From JAMQKA01 sp031569985 (GTDB taxonomy: Bacteria > Bacteroidota > Rhodothermia > Balneolales > Balneolaceae), in contig NZ_JAMQKA010000033.1 of assembly GCF_031569985.1 (NCBI RefSeq), positions 1 through 64,000 of the forward strand: a stretch of 64,000 nt of DNA, read 5' to 3'. Position numbers and translations under genes: made by a program. Below, piece after piece: positions 31,745-41,345 of this stretch. Each line of letters starts with the position of its first letter. The stretch's first letter is position 1. The notes below the pieces were generated by a model, which saw only the letters and a list, made by a program, of their open reading frames with translations, was not told the DNA's origin and searched no databases.

Positions 31745-34426
31745 ATGAGCACAGCCACCAAATCGATGACCCCCTTGATGCGCCAATATCACAAAATCAA
31801 GGATGAGTATGAGGGTACCATTTTGCTGTTTCGGGTGGGCGATTTTTATGAAACGTTTGATGATGATGCCAAGACCGTCAGTGAAGAGCTGGGAATCACG
31901 CTAACCAAACGCAATAACGGAAGCGATCAGACGCCACTGGCCGGATTCCCGTATCATGCACTGGATACATACCTCCCCAAGCTCGTAAAGCGCGGTCACC
32001 GCGTAGCGATCTGCGAGCAGGTGGAAGACCCCTCGGAAGCCAAGAGTGCGGGACGAAAAGTGGTAGACCGGGAAGTTACTGAAATTACAACACCCGGCGT
32101 TACGATGTCGGAGAAGCTGCTGGAACACAAACGTAATAACTATGCCGCCGCGATCTTTTGGTCGGGCGATATGGCTGGCCTGTCGTTTGTGGATGTTTCC
32201 ACCGGGGAGTTCCAGCTGAGCCAGGTGCACAAAGATCACCTGCTGGACCTGGTTCGCTCTATTACGCCCTCCGAGCTCATCCTGCAGAAGAAGCATAAAA
32301 ACAAGGTTCCCCGAGAGCTGCAGGACTACAACATCACGTTTATTGAGGATTGGGTTTACGAAGGCGATTACGGATACGATCTGCTCACCGACCATTTTGA
32401 AACGCATTCGCTCAAAGGATTTGGTGTGGAAGACCAGGAGGTAGCCCAGGTGGCGGCCGGTGCGCTGCTGCATTACGTGCAGGAAACACAGAAAGCGTCG
32501 CTGGGACACATCAAGCGGCTGCAGGCATTTGAGAACAACGAGTATATGGCGCTCGACAGCTCGACAAAACGCAACCTGGAGCTAATCACCAGCATCCAGG
32601 AGGGCGGCACCGAGGGCACGCTGATCTCCATTATGGATAAAACAAGCACCGCAATGGGCGGTCGGCTGTTGCGCAAGTGGATCATGCGTCCCCTGAAGCG
32701 GATGGAGCCGATAAAAGCGCGACTGAACGCGGTGGAAGCTCTGAATGTGAATCATGAAGCTCGCGAAAACCTGCGCGAAGAGCTGGAACAGGTGGGAGAC
32801 CTGGAGCGATTAATTTCCAGAATCTGTGTAGGCCGAACCAACGCCCGTGATTTGCGGCAGCTCAAGGAGTCTCTGGCCCAGGTTCCGCGCATCAAAATGC
32901 AGTTCAACAAGCTACAGGAGCCATTGCTGGATGACATCCGTGACCGCCTGATATTGCTGATAGAGCTGCAGGAAAAGATTGAGAATGCGATCCAGGAGGA
33001 GCCGCCGGCCAGTGTGCGCGACGGAGACATCTTTAAAGACGGATATAATGAGGAGCTGGATGAGCTGCGCGATGTGGCGCGAAATGGCAAGAATTATATC
33101 GCCAAGCTGAAAGACGAACTTTCGCAGGAGACCGGCATTCCCTCGCTCAAGATCGGCTATAACAAGGTGTTTGGCTATTACATTGAAGTGACCAACACGC
33201 ACACCGATAAGGTGCCCGAACATTTCAATCGTAAGCAGACGCTGGTGAACTCCGAGCGGTATATTACACCGGAGTTGAAGGAGGTGGAAGAGAAGATTCT
33301 ATCCTCGGAGGAGCGAAGCAAAACACTGGAGTATGAGCTGTTTGAAGAGCTGCGCCAGCATGTGGCCCAGTATGCCGAGGATGTGCAGCAGGTGGCCCAG
33401 GCAATCGCCGAGCTCGACTGCCTGCAGAGTTTTGCCGAAGTAGCCTACCATAACAACTACTGCAAGCCAAACATTGCCGACGACCAGGTCATCGATCTTA
33501 CGAAAGGTCGGCACCCGGTGGTGGAAAAGACCCTGCCACCTGGAGAACCGTTCATCCCCAACGACCTGCACCTGGAAAATGAGGACGAGCAGATCCTGAT
33601 TATTACCGGTCCGAATATGGCGGGTAAGAGCATTATTCTGCGCCAGACGGGGTTGATCGTACTGATGGCGCAAACGGGAAGTTTTGTTCCGGCCGAAAAG
33701 GCCCATATTGGGTTGGTGGACAAGATTTTTACACGGGTAGGGGCCTCCGATAACCTGGCAGCGGGCGAAAGTACGTTTTTGGTAGAGATGAACGAGGCGG
33801 CCAATATCCTCAATAATGCCACACGCAATTCCCTGATTCTGCTGGATGAGGTAGGCCGTGGCACGAGTACCTTTGACGGACTCAGCATTGCGTGGGCGCT
33901 GGCGGAGTACCTGCACAACCAGCCAAGCGTAGCCGCCAAAACGCTGTTTGCGACCCACTACCATGAGCTGAATGAGCTGGAAAATATGTACGACCATGTC
34001 GCCAACTATAACGTGAAGGTTCAGGAACACGATGGTGAGATCGTCTTCCTTCACAAGCTGGTGCGGGGCGGTGCCGACCACAGCTACGGCATCCAGGTGG
34101 CCGATATGGCGGGTTTGCCCTCCATTGTTATTGAGCGTGCCAAGGAGATCCTGAAAAACCTGGAGAGCCACAGTATCGATATCACCGACAGTAATGGTAC
34201 GCTGGAGAAAGGTGCTCAAAAGAAGAAAGAAGCGATCAAAAAGGCCACCAAGGAGATCGACAAACAGCAGCAGATCGACCAGATGTCGCTGTTCCAGACC
34301 CAGCTCGACCCCAACATTGAGACGCTCATCGACAAGCTTGATGCCTGCGATCCCAACCGCATGACGCCAATTGAATCGCTGATGCTCGTATCTGAACTAA
34401 AAAAGCTGGTTGACAAAAATAATTAG
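31745..34426 (+). CDS. mutS: DNA mismatch repair protein MutS
   Basis: 893 residues, full length. The mismatch-contacting motif is FYE (34-36) in LLFRVGDFYETF. The middle has the clamp and lever region; the ATPase has Walker A TGPNMAGKSIILRQ (about 621-635), then DNLAAGESTFLVEMNEAANIL and Walker B LILLDEVGRGTSTFDGLSIAWA, with the signature HYHEL. The C-terminus ends with a typical MSLFQTQLDPNIETLIDKLDACDPNRMTPIESLMLVSELKKL. An unusual feature is a run of basic, Lys-rich residues before the C-terminus (EKGAQKKKEAIKKATKEI). It is transcribed alone or with the downstream GntR-type gene, 77 bp later. Confidence 0.98.
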   Translation: MSTATKSMTPLMRQYHKIKDEYEGTILLFRVGDFYETFDDDAKTVSEELGITLTKRNNGSDQTPLAGFPYHALDTYLPKLVKRGHRVAICEQVEDPSEAKSAGRKVVDREVTEITTPGVTMSEKLLEHKRNNYAAAIFWSGDMAGLSFVDVSTGEFQLSQVHKDHLLDLVRSITPSELILQKKHKNKVPRELQDYNITFIEDWVYEGDYGYDLLTDHFETHSLKGFGVEDQEVAQVAAGALLHYVQETQKASLGHIKRLQAFENNEYMALDSSTKRNLELITSIQEGGTEGTLISIMDKTSTAMGGRLLRKWIMRPLKRMEPIKARLNAVEALNVNHEARENLREELEQVGDLERLISRICVGRTNARDLRQLKESLAQVPRIKMQFNKLQEPLLDDIRDRLILLIELQEKIENAIQEEPPASVRDGDIFKDGYNEELDELRDVARNGKNYIAKLKDELSQETGIPSLKIGYNKVFGYYIEVTNTHTDKVPEHFNRKQTLVNSERYITPELKEVEEKILSSEERSKTLEYELFEELRQHVAQYAEDVQQVAQAIAELDCLQSFAEVAYHNNYCKPNIADDQVIDLTKGRHPVVEKTLPPGEPFIPNDLHLENEDEQILIITGPNMAGKSIILRQTGLIVLMAQTGSFVPAEKAHIGLVDKIFTRVGASDNLAAGESTFLVEMNEAANILNNATRNSLILLDEVGRGTSTFDGLSIAWALAEYLHNQPSVAAKTLFATHYHELNELENMYDHVANYNVKVQEHDGEIVFLHKLVRGGADHSYGIQVADMAGLPSIVIERAKEILKNLESHSIDITDSNGTLEKGAQKKKEAIKKATKEIDKQQQIDQMSLFQTQLDPNIETLIDKLDACDPNRMTPIESLMLVSELKKLVDKNN

Positions 34427-34503
34427 CCACAGATCGTCACAGATTCAGAGGAATTCATGAGCCTATCAAGATCTGTGAGAATCTGTAGAGGAAAGTCCAT
34501 TTT
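34427..34503. repeat. intergenic dispersed-repeat fragment
   Basis: The short gap after mutS holds imperfect copies of the element CACAGAT.../AGATCTGTGAGAATCTGTAGAGG, of the same family as text at 39180-39250. Confidence 0.4.
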
Positions 34504-35397
34504 TTGAAAAACTCCGCCAAATATATTGCCGACCGCATCAGACTGATGATTGCCACCAAGCAGTTCCAGGTGGGGGAAGTGCTGCCATCCACGCGCGAGC
34601 TCGGGCAACAACTGGAAACAAGCTTTCACACAGTGCGCAAGGCCTACCACATACTGGCTGATGAAGGACTGGTAACGAGTGAACAGGGACGGGGTTTTAT
34701 CGTTGAGAGGCAAACCACGAGTCTGGACAAGTCGGACCGCCTGGAGGTGGGGGCCGAAAAGATGCGGAAACTGCTGGAGGAGTTAATTGGGTATGGACTT
34801 GATGAGTCGGAGATTGATGAGCTTTTCCAGGAACAACTCAATTTTATGGAGTGGCCCGACCGCATTGAGACCTGTGCCACGGTCGGAGAAACCGAAGAGC
34901 TGGGCCGAATGCTGTCCGAGTCTATCAAGAAAAAGGTCGGGGTCAAAAGCCGGATCCTTACCTCAGATCAGTATAACGAAACCGTCAAATATGACGCCCT
35001 GTTCGTGCCTGTGCACCTGTTGAATTTGTTTCGTGACTTCGCCGAGATCGGGAGACTTCTCCCGATTGTTTACGGTTTTGACCCTGATGTCATTCTATCC
35101 ATTGTTGATCGGGCAGCTATTGAGACGATCGGATTGGTAGCGGCCGAGGATGATACTATCCCCAATGTTATCAACCAGTTGAAGCTGAATATTAAATTCA
35201 AGGGTTCATTTGTGGCGGGGGCAACTTATGGCAAATCGCTTCCCCTTTTTGTGCGCGATACCGATCTTATTTTATACACCCCCGACAGTGCCAATCTCGT
35301 AGAGCAGAAGATCCCAGAACGAAGACGCATCAAGCTGGAATACCAGATCTCGGAGCAAAGTGCTCAGACGATCAGGGCTGAGTTGTGGGATCAGTAA
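34504..35397 (+). CDS. GntR-family transcription regulator with unusual C-terminal domain
   Basis: 297 residues. The N-terminal about 75 residues are a GntR winged helix (AKYIADRIRLMIATKQFQVGEVLPSTRELGQQLETSFHTVRKAYHILADEGLVTSEQGRGFIV). The TTG start is needed for the first helix, and a ribosome-site-like GAGGAAAG lies upstream. The C-terminal 220 residues match no FCD, UTRA or aminotransferase domain that could be recognised; they include a helical segment (KMRKLLEELIGYGLDESEIDELFQEQLNFMEW) and a mixed alpha/beta part. No effector can be suggested. Confidence 0.85.
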   Translation: MKNSAKYIADRIRLMIATKQFQVGEVLPSTRELGQQLETSFHTVRKAYHILADEGLVTSEQGRGFIVERQTTSLDKSDRLEVGAEKMRKLLEELIGYGLDESEIDELFQEQLNFMEWPDRIETCATVGETEELGRMLSESIKKKVGVKSRILTSDQYNETVKYDALFVPVHLLNLFRDFAEIGRLLPIVYGFDPDVILSIVDRAAIETIGLVAAEDDTIPNVINQLKLNIKFKGSFVAGATYGKSLPLFVRDTDLILYTPDSANLVEQKIPERRRIKLEYQISEQSAQTIRAELWDQ

Positions 35398-35675
35398 AAT
35401 TAAGAATTAGGGTTTAAAACTAAGTTGGAACTGGAAGTTGAGAGGCAGTTGCACGGCCTAATGAAGCTTTATTCCTGACGAGTAATGCGTGAAGCGTAAT
35501 GAGTAAACAATATTCCCACTTTGTGCCTGATCTGAGATTAGCCGCCTGTAACGCGAAGCGCTGCTTCGCGCCAGCTTTGAAATACGTAAAATCGGAGACA
35601 GGATACCGCCAAATTTTTTAAACATCTAAATTTGGTTTGACAGCAGAAAGTTGAAGTATAGATTTCCGTCTCCCG
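35398..35675. other. intergenic region with hairpin
   Basis: 278 bp between convergent genes. It holds a perfect hairpin at 35552-35570 (CGCGAAGC-GCT-GCTTCGCG) and an imperfect copy of the GACGAGTAATGCGTGAAGCGTAATGAG element seen again at 44500-44550. No gene was seen. Confidence 0.5.
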
Positions 35676-36458
35676 TCAAAAATCATTGATTTCGTATCGA
35701 TGTGCCAAGCGGTTTTCATTGACTCTTTTCAAATGGCTCAATTTGTCTGGGTTTAGAGAAGCCACGCTCATTTCACGTTTTCCGAGGGCACCCCGCTCTC
35801 GGCCAATTTTCCATCCCGCGGCAGCCATCGCCCCGCGCGCTTTGGAGGCCGCAGAGTAGGTAGTCAATATCACATCCGGGCTACTCCAGCTTGCCAGTTT
35901 TTTAAAGGTACCTTTTGTCCATAACGCCTCATTGACATCCGGGGAGAAGGGATCATGGAATATATAATCGGCTTGCAGTTCATCGGGCTGGAATGCCTCA
36001 AACATCCCGATAAAAAGATGTAATGTAACATTGGGGAGTAGTTCAAACTGGTTCATACCACGCTGTAGATTCCCAAAAATGGACGGCAGCTTTTCAACAA
36101 GTTCGGGATGCTCTAGAAATTCGGCATAGTTAAAATTTCGGGCTGTCTTGGCGTGAACGGGAAATCCTTCAACACTGTAGAAATCAATTTTACACTTTGA
36201 TTCACTTTTCAGGTACTCATCTAACAATAATAGCAGGTTGAGTCCGGTTCCGAATCCAATCTCTAAAATGGTTATAGATTTCGCTTCAGGAAGGGAGGCC
36301 TGGAGCCCGTTTTTTTCAAAGAAATTATGCCGGCTTTCTGCCACGGCCCCATTGGGATTATGGTAGTGTTGGTCGAACTGGACAGAGTAGAGGGTGTGCG
36401 AGCCGTCGTCCGTTGTCTGAAGTTTGGGTGGTTGAGACCTGTGTTTGTTGTCAGTCAT
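35676..36458 (-). CDS. mnmD: tRNA 5-methylaminomethyl-2-thiouridine methyltransferase MnmD
   Basis: 260 residues, the free-standing MnmD methyltransferase that adds the last methyl of mnm5s2U34 in tRNA. The opening LQTTDDGSHTLYSVQFDQHYHNPNGAVAESRHNFFEKNGL is diagnostic. The SAM site is ITILEIGFGTGLNLLLLLDEY, then FHDPFSPDVNEALWTKGTFKKLASWSSPDVILTTYSAASKARGAMAAAGW. The start overlaps the end of the DUF4097 gene by 8 bp, so they are co-transcribed. There is no MnmC-type FAD domain; the DAO-type protein at 39310-40413 is unrelated in position. Confidence 0.93.
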   Translation of the reverse strand: MTDNKHRSQPPKLQTTDDGSHTLYSVQFDQHYHNPNGAVAESRHNFFEKNGLQASLPEAKSITILEIGFGTGLNLLLLLDEYLKSESKCKIDFYSVEGFPVHAKTARNFNYAEFLEHPELVEKLPSIFGNLQRGMNQFELLPNVTLHLFIGMFEAFQPDELQADYIFHDPFSPDVNEALWTKGTFKKLASWSSPDVILTTYSAASKARGAMAAAGWKIGRERGALGKREMSVASLNPDKLSHLKRVNENRLAHRYEINDF

Positions 36459-37761
36459 TTGGTTTTATGGAAACATTGCCATAACCACAGTGAGCTTTAA
36501 TAGGTATGCCACCGCCGTTAATGGCTCCTTCAATTTTGCCTTCGGTTTGGGTACCGCTAAAATCAAACGTGCTCCCGATTGTAGCCTGTGTACCCCTTGC
36601 TCTAATATCGGCATTTACAGACCGAGGAAGCAAAAGAGAAATATTTCCAGCCGAGGTTGTAAAATCAAGGGGGCCATTAAGGGACGCAATTTCCGCACTG
36701 ATGTTACCACCGGATGTTTTGGCCTCCCCCTCACCCGAGAGTTGCTCAATGTTGATATGGCCACCGCCCGTACTCAGTTTTATCCTGCCGTTGGCCTTGT
36801 TAATCCTGATATGACCACCGGATGTTGCCAGTGCCGCTTCACCTTCAATAAAGTCGCTGGTGATGTGACCTCCACTCGTTTTGGCAAAAGTTTCCCCCCT
36901 CAGTTCATCCAGTGAAATATGCCCGCCGGAGGTGACAAAACGTTGCTTCCCGCTGATATGGGTAACCGAAATATGGCCACCCGAGGTGTTAATATCACAG
37001 TTGGTTTGTTCAGGGATCCTGACTGTAGCCTCCAGGTTTACGCGGTCGGAAAATTGTGAGTGTCCTGCTGATGATAGGGAAAAGGAAGCGTCGCCATTAT
37101 GTTTTTCGATCCTCATATTCAGGTTGTCACCCAACGTTTTCGGGTCTTCTACATCTCCTGTAGCCTGGATTACAATTTCTCCGCCCGATGAATCCGTTCC
37201 GACAATATTTACGTTCCCAAAACCAAGATTCAACTTCATATTGTGATTTTCCGGCATGGCAAATGCTTTTCGATATACAAAGACGCCGGGCGATACCTCG
37301 GACCAAGAGGCCTCTTCTACCTCAAAGCGACGATTTATAAACACTTTTTTGTCATGCAATTTGATATTGAAGTCGCCGTTTTCCAGCTGCTGCAGTTCCT
37401 GTTCAAGCTTTTGTAATGCTTGGTTTACAGACAATTCGGTCGACTCCTCAAAAGCCGCCGTTTGATCTCTGTGTTCTATAATTTTGTCAAGGTTTTTCAA
37501 TTCAAATTCCAGCTCCTCCAGGTTTTCGAAGTTCTTCAGATTTTTAAGGTTTCGGAGGTTTTTCAGGCTTTCAAGATTTTGAAGATCGATAACGATGGAG
37601 GGGGGAAGGGGAGGATGAGGTACTGACATGGAATCAGCAGCGTGGTGCGGAGGGTGTGGAGCGTGAGGACCGCCATTACTTCTTGAGATCAGGTATATGG
37701 CCAACCCTACAAAGGCAAAGCCGGCCAGGATGATTTCCCACGATATATTTCTCTTGTTCAT
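36451..37761 (-). CDS. DUF4097/DUF2807-type beta-helix protein with N-terminal membrane anchor
   Basis: 436 residues. A membrane segment (EIILAGFAFVGLAIYLISRS) near the start acts as an anchor. It is followed by a Pro/His-rich linker and a coiled coil of LKNL.NLKN repeats (about 60-95), then a repeated beta-helix: SGGHISVTHI, SGGHISLDEL, SGGHITSDFI, SGGHIRINKA, GGGHINIEQL, SGGNISAEIA and SAGNISLLLP, about 20-residue steps. This is the DUF4097 adhesin-type architecture. It faces the periplasm and is perhaps oligomerised by the coiled coil. Its role is unknown, and the link with mnmD is only operonic. Confidence 0.85.
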   Translation of the reverse strand: MNKRNISWEIILAGFAFVGLAIYLISRSNGGPHAPHPPHHAADSMSVPHPPLPPSIVIDLQNLESLKNLRNLKNLKNFENLEELEFELKNLDKIIEHRDQTAAFEESTELSVNQALQKLEQELQQLENGDFNIKLHDKKVFINRRFEVEEASWSEVSPGVFVYRKAFAMPENHNMKLNLGFGNVNIVGTDSSGGEIVIQATGDVEDPKTLGDNLNMRIEKHNGDASFSLSSAGHSQFSDRVNLEATVRIPEQTNCDINTSGGHISVTHISGKQRFVTSGGHISLDELRGETFAKTSGGHITSDFIEGEAALATSGGHIRINKANGRIKLSTGGGHINIEQLSGEGEAKTSGGNISAEIASLNGPLDFTTSAGNISLLLPRSVNADIRARGTQATIGSTFDFSGTQTEGKIEGAINGGGIPIKAHCGYGNVSIKPND

Positions 37762-37886
37762 AATGCGATAATATCACTAAAGATTAAGCAGACTGATACA
37801 ACGTAAAGAACGTACGTCAGGAGAAGCTAAAAGTTGCAAATCAGAATAAAAGAGTTGGTCAAATTTAATTATTTTGGGAAAAAATC

Positions 37887-39122
37887 TTGGATGATTTAAA
37901 AGATTCAATCAACAAAGGTATGCACACGAAAAAAATACAGTCGCTTGCAGAACGATATTTTGATGAAATGGTGCAGGTGAGGAGACATCTGCATCGCCAT
38001 CCCGAGGTGAGTTATCAAGAGTTTGAAACCACGGAATACATCATTGAAAGACTCAGGGAGCTCGACATTGAGATTGATCGGCCACTGGAGACGGGTTGCG
38101 TAGGTGTCCTGAAAGGTGATCAGGCCTCCGACCGAGTCATTGCTCTGCGCGCTGATATCGATGCACTTGCGATCCAGGAAGTGGGGGAACACAAGCAGGA
38201 ATTTATTTCACAGAATGAAGGGGTTGCCCATTGCTGTGGGCACGATAGTCACACCGCCAATCTGCTGGGTACGGCCCATATCTTAAACGAACTGAAGGGG
38301 GAAATTGATGGGACCGTCCTACTAATTTTTCAACCTGCAGAGGAGAAGCTGCCGGGCGGAGGACGCCTGCTCTGCGAGACAGGGTATCTCCAGGAAAAGG
38401 GCGTGGATGTAATTTATGGACTCCACTCCAGCCCGTTCCTGAAGCCGGGCCAGATCGGTATAAAGAAAGGACCGCTGATGGCGCGTCCCGATGAGTTCAA
38501 TATTGAGATAATCGGGAAAGGTGGTCATGCGGCCTCTCCCCATGAGACGGTGGACCCGGTGGTGCTGGCGGCACAGGCTGTTACATCCATCCAAACCATT
38601 GCCAGCCGAAATATCGATCCAAGTGAGCCGGTAGTCATCACAATTGGAAAAATATCCGGGGGAACTGCGCACAATATCATACCCGAAAAAGTGGAGATGA
38701 TCGGTACAATTCGCACCTTTTCACAGAAGACTGCCCAGTTTATCAGCCAGCGTATTGAAAAAATTGTAAAGGGAATTACCGAATCAGCCGATGCCAATTA
38801 CACCTTTAAGTTTGACCCGGGTTACCCGGCCGTGGACAACACGGACTGGGCTACGGATATTGTCATTGAATCTGCCAGTGAAATAATCGGAAAAGACCAA
38901 GTGAAGATATTGGAAAAACCGATAATGGCAGGTGAGGACTTCGCATTTTACCAGCAGGAATTTCCCGGCGTGTTTTTCTTCTTGGGAAGCGGCGGAGATT
39001 CGGTGGGAGCTGTTCATCCCTGGCATCATCCTCGCTACAATGTGGATGAAGAGTGCTTCAAAACCGGTGCGGCCCTGATGGCATCGCTTGTGTTTCAGCC
39101 TCTGCCTTCCAACGGTGAATAG
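37887..39122 (+). CDS. M20-family amidohydrolase (HipO/IAL-like)
   Basis: Binuclear-metal amidohydrolase that removes an acyl group from an N-acylated amino acid or similar. The start region AERYFDEMVQVRRHLHRHPEVSYQEFETTEYI is typical. Metal and catalytic residues lie in RADIDALAIQE, HCCGHDSHTANLLGTAHIL, LIFQPAEE, IYGLHSSPFLKPGQIG, GKGGHAASPHETVDPV and the end GGDSVGAVHPWHHP. The TTG at 37887 gives 411 residues; the ATG at 37920 gives 400 and fits the family as well, and no strong ribosome site decides between them. It stands alone; the substrate is unknown. Confidence 0.92.
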   Translation: MDDLKDSINKGMHTKKIQSLAERYFDEMVQVRRHLHRHPEVSYQEFETTEYIIERLRELDIEIDRPLETGCVGVLKGDQASDRVIALRADIDALAIQEVGEHKQEFISQNEGVAHCCGHDSHTANLLGTAHILNELKGEIDGTVLLIFQPAEEKLPGGGRLLCETGYLQEKGVDVIYGLHSSPFLKPGQIGIKKGPLMARPDEFNIEIIGKGGHAASPHETVDPVVLAAQAVTSIQTIASRNIDPSEPVVITIGKISGGTAHNIIPEKVEMIGTIRTFSQKTAQFISQRIEKIVKGITESADANYTFKFDPGYPAVDNTDWATDIVIESASEIIGKDQVKILEKPIMAGEDFAFYQQEFPGVFFFLGSGGDSVGAVHPWHHPRYNVDEECFKTGAALMASLVFQPLPSNGE

Positions 39123-39309
39123 TGGCCTCAGTGTGTTGAACGTTGGAGGTACATCGGAAAGAGTTGTAGCCGGGAGTAGAAAAATCTGGGAAATCAGCTT
39201 GATCTGTGGAAGATATTCCAAAATAGTGCAGATTTCACAGATCAATAGATCTTAACTCAGGTAAATACCTATAACCGAAATATCTAATTTTTGAACACTG
39301 GCAAAATTA

Positions 39310-40413
39310 ATGTCAACGCTCTCCTTTTGGGAAAAGGAATCCTTTAAACAAAATTACGATCTGGTCATCATTGGGGCCGGCATCACAGGCTTGTCCACCG
39401 CTCTGTTCTACAAACAAGCTCATCCAAGGCACACGGTAATGGTACTGGAAAAGGGGCGCATTCCACAGGGAGCCAGCACACGTAACGCTGGTTTTGCCTG
39501 TCTTGGTTCAATTTCTGAGCACTTGGCCGACCTTGAGTATGCGACAGAAGAGGAGCTTAAAACTAGGATACAGCGACGCTATGAGGGATTGAAACTATTG
39601 AAGTCAACCCTGGGAGAAGAGGAAATTGGATATGAGGCCTGCGGGGGATGCGAGCTGTTTACCTCGAAGCATCCTTTTGAAAAAGCGGAAGAACAACTCC
39701 CTCAATTTAACGAATTATTTTCAGAGATAACCGGAGAATCCGAGGTCTATTCTTCCTGTGAAATTAATGGATATCCCGTTATAAAAAACCGGCTGGATGG
39801 GGCAATTCATCCCGGAAAAATGATGCAGGCACTCATTAGAAAAGTAAAAGATTTGGGCGTAGAGATACGTTGGAACGCTGCAGTTGAGAATGTGCAGCCC
39901 ACAGGGTTTTTACTACTGGATGACGACACGGAGGTTGCGGCTGAACGCATGTTAGTGGCGGCAAATGGATTTGCTCGGAATCTCCTGCCCGACCTTGATG
40001 TGCAACCCGCCCGCGGTTTTGTGTTTGTAACCAATCCTGTTCCCGGGCTGATATGGCGGGGCACCTTCCACCACGACCGCGGCTACGTCTATTTCCGAAA
40101 TATTGGGGAGCGATTATTGTTGGGAGGTGGCCGGAACATCGCCAAGGCTGAGGAGACGACATATGAATTTGGAACAAACCCGATGATTAAAAACTACCTC
40201 AATGCGTTTGCAAACCAAGTATTGAAGCTGCCGGAAGGCTGGCAGATTGAGCATGAGTGGTCGGGGATCATGGGTTTCACAAAAACAAAAACGCCGATCA
40301 TTGCCCGGGTTGACGGGCGTCTTTTTGTGGCGGTGGGATTAAGTGGTATGGGTATCGCCATCGGGATGGAGGTGGGAAAAGAGGCGGCAGCTATTTTGGA
40401 TTCGCAAGGTTAA
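39310..40413 (+). CDS. FAD-dependent amino-acid/amine oxidoreductase (DAO family)
   Basis: 367 residues. The Rossmann FAD motif is YDLVIIGAGITGLSTALFYKQAHPRHTVMVLEKG, then ASTRNAGFACLGS and the C-terminal EHEWSGIMGFTKTKTPIIARVDGRLFVAVGLSGMGIAIGMEVG. The DAO fold covers the whole chain. Members oxidise amino acids, sarcosine or sugar-linked amines; no substrate motif was visible. The nearest upstream gene is the M20 amidohydrolase, 187 bp away, but the gap holds repeat text and no clear operon link is seen. Confidence 0.9.
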   Translation: MSTLSFWEKESFKQNYDLVIIGAGITGLSTALFYKQAHPRHTVMVLEKGRIPQGASTRNAGFACLGSISEHLADLEYATEEELKTRIQRRYEGLKLLKSTLGEEEIGYEACGGCELFTSKHPFEKAEEQLPQFNELFSEITGESEVYSSCEINGYPVIKNRLDGAIHPGKMMQALIRKVKDLGVEIRWNAAVENVQPTGFLLLDDDTEVAAERMLVAANGFARNLLPDLDVQPARGFVFVTNPVPGLIWRGTFHHDRGYVYFRNIGERLLLGGGRNIAKAEETTYEFGTNPMIKNYLNAFANQVLKLPEGWQIEHEWSGIMGFTKTKTPIIARVDGRLFVAVGLSGMGIAIGMEVGKEAAAILDSQG

Positions 40414-40452
40414 CATTACGTTCGAGTACAACTCCCTGGGAACGATTTGCTG

Positions 40453-41103
40453 TTACCCGGAGCTTTCTTTTTGGGATTTAAACTCGCGATAAAGTTCCAA
40501 GAGCTCGTTCAACATCATCGCCGTAGCTCCCCAGAGCGGCACGCGATGTACATCCCAGTATGGGACCTTGAACGTTAAATTACGCAGATTCCAGTCCTCA
40601 ACGGTTAGGTTTTTTTTGCCAAGCAGGCTATCCAGTTCAACCGAAAATGCCTCCTCCACCTCCCGTGTATCGAGTGAAAGAGCGGGCTGTTTCTCCAAAT
40701 ATCCGACAACAGGGGTTACGTCGTTATTGGAATGCTGAACATACAGTTTTGTCAACTGCCCGACAATCTCCACCTGTTCGGTGTTGATGCCAACTTCTTC
40801 ACGGGCTTCGCGCAAGGCCGTTTCAACAGCTGTTTCACCCTCCTCGGAACGACCTCCAGGAAAGCTAATCTGTCCACCGTGGTCAATGTCACTACTCCGC
40901 AGAGTAAGCAGAATCTCTAGTTCCATATCTTCATTGGGATAGATGAGCACCAATACGCTGCTCTGCCGGGCATGTTTGCTGGGATCCATTTGCCGGGTAG
41001 GACCGTCGTTGCCAACCGGTTCCGGAGCCATCTTCAGTTGTACATCCCGTCCCGGGAGTGGTTGTTGAAGTCGTTTTTTTAGGTAGTTGACAAATGAATG
41101 CAT
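40453..41103 (-). CDS. NUDIX CoA diphosphatase (NudL-like)
   Basis: 216 residues. The CoA-pyrophosphatase signature LLTLRSSDIDHGGQISFPGG precedes a canonical NUDIX box, GGRSEEGETAVETALREAREEVGI. This subgroup cleaves CoA and its derivatives at the pyrophosphate. The C-terminal VPYWDVHRVPLWGATAMMLNELLEL also fits. The gene is convergent with the FAD oxidoreductase gene. Confidence 0.94.
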   Translation of the reverse strand: MHSFVNYLKKRLQQPLPGRDVQLKMAPEPVGNDGPTRQMDPSKHARQSSVLVLIYPNEDMELEILLTLRSSDIDHGGQISFPGGRSEEGETAVETALREAREEVGINTEQVEIVGQLTKLYVQHSNNDVTPVVGYLEKQPALSLDTREVEEAFSVELDSLLGKKNLTVEDWNLRNLTFKVPYWDVHRVPLWGATAMMLNELLELYREFKSQKESSG

Positions 41104-41345
41104 CGGTCCTAAAATAGAAGATTTTTTTGAATTACTGAATATCTTCTTCCTTTGATAACCTTTTTAATCAGCAATGTTTTCTAAGAAAAATTAGAAGAAT
41201 AGGCGGTCGATAAATTCTGTAACATAGGTGCCATATCTACTCTTGTCTATGTTGTACAAAGGATCAGTTCTATTAATGAATCTAGCCTTGGTCCCATTTA
41301 TATATGTTGATTTAATTGCAATAAATCAGGAAGGGAAGTCATCTC

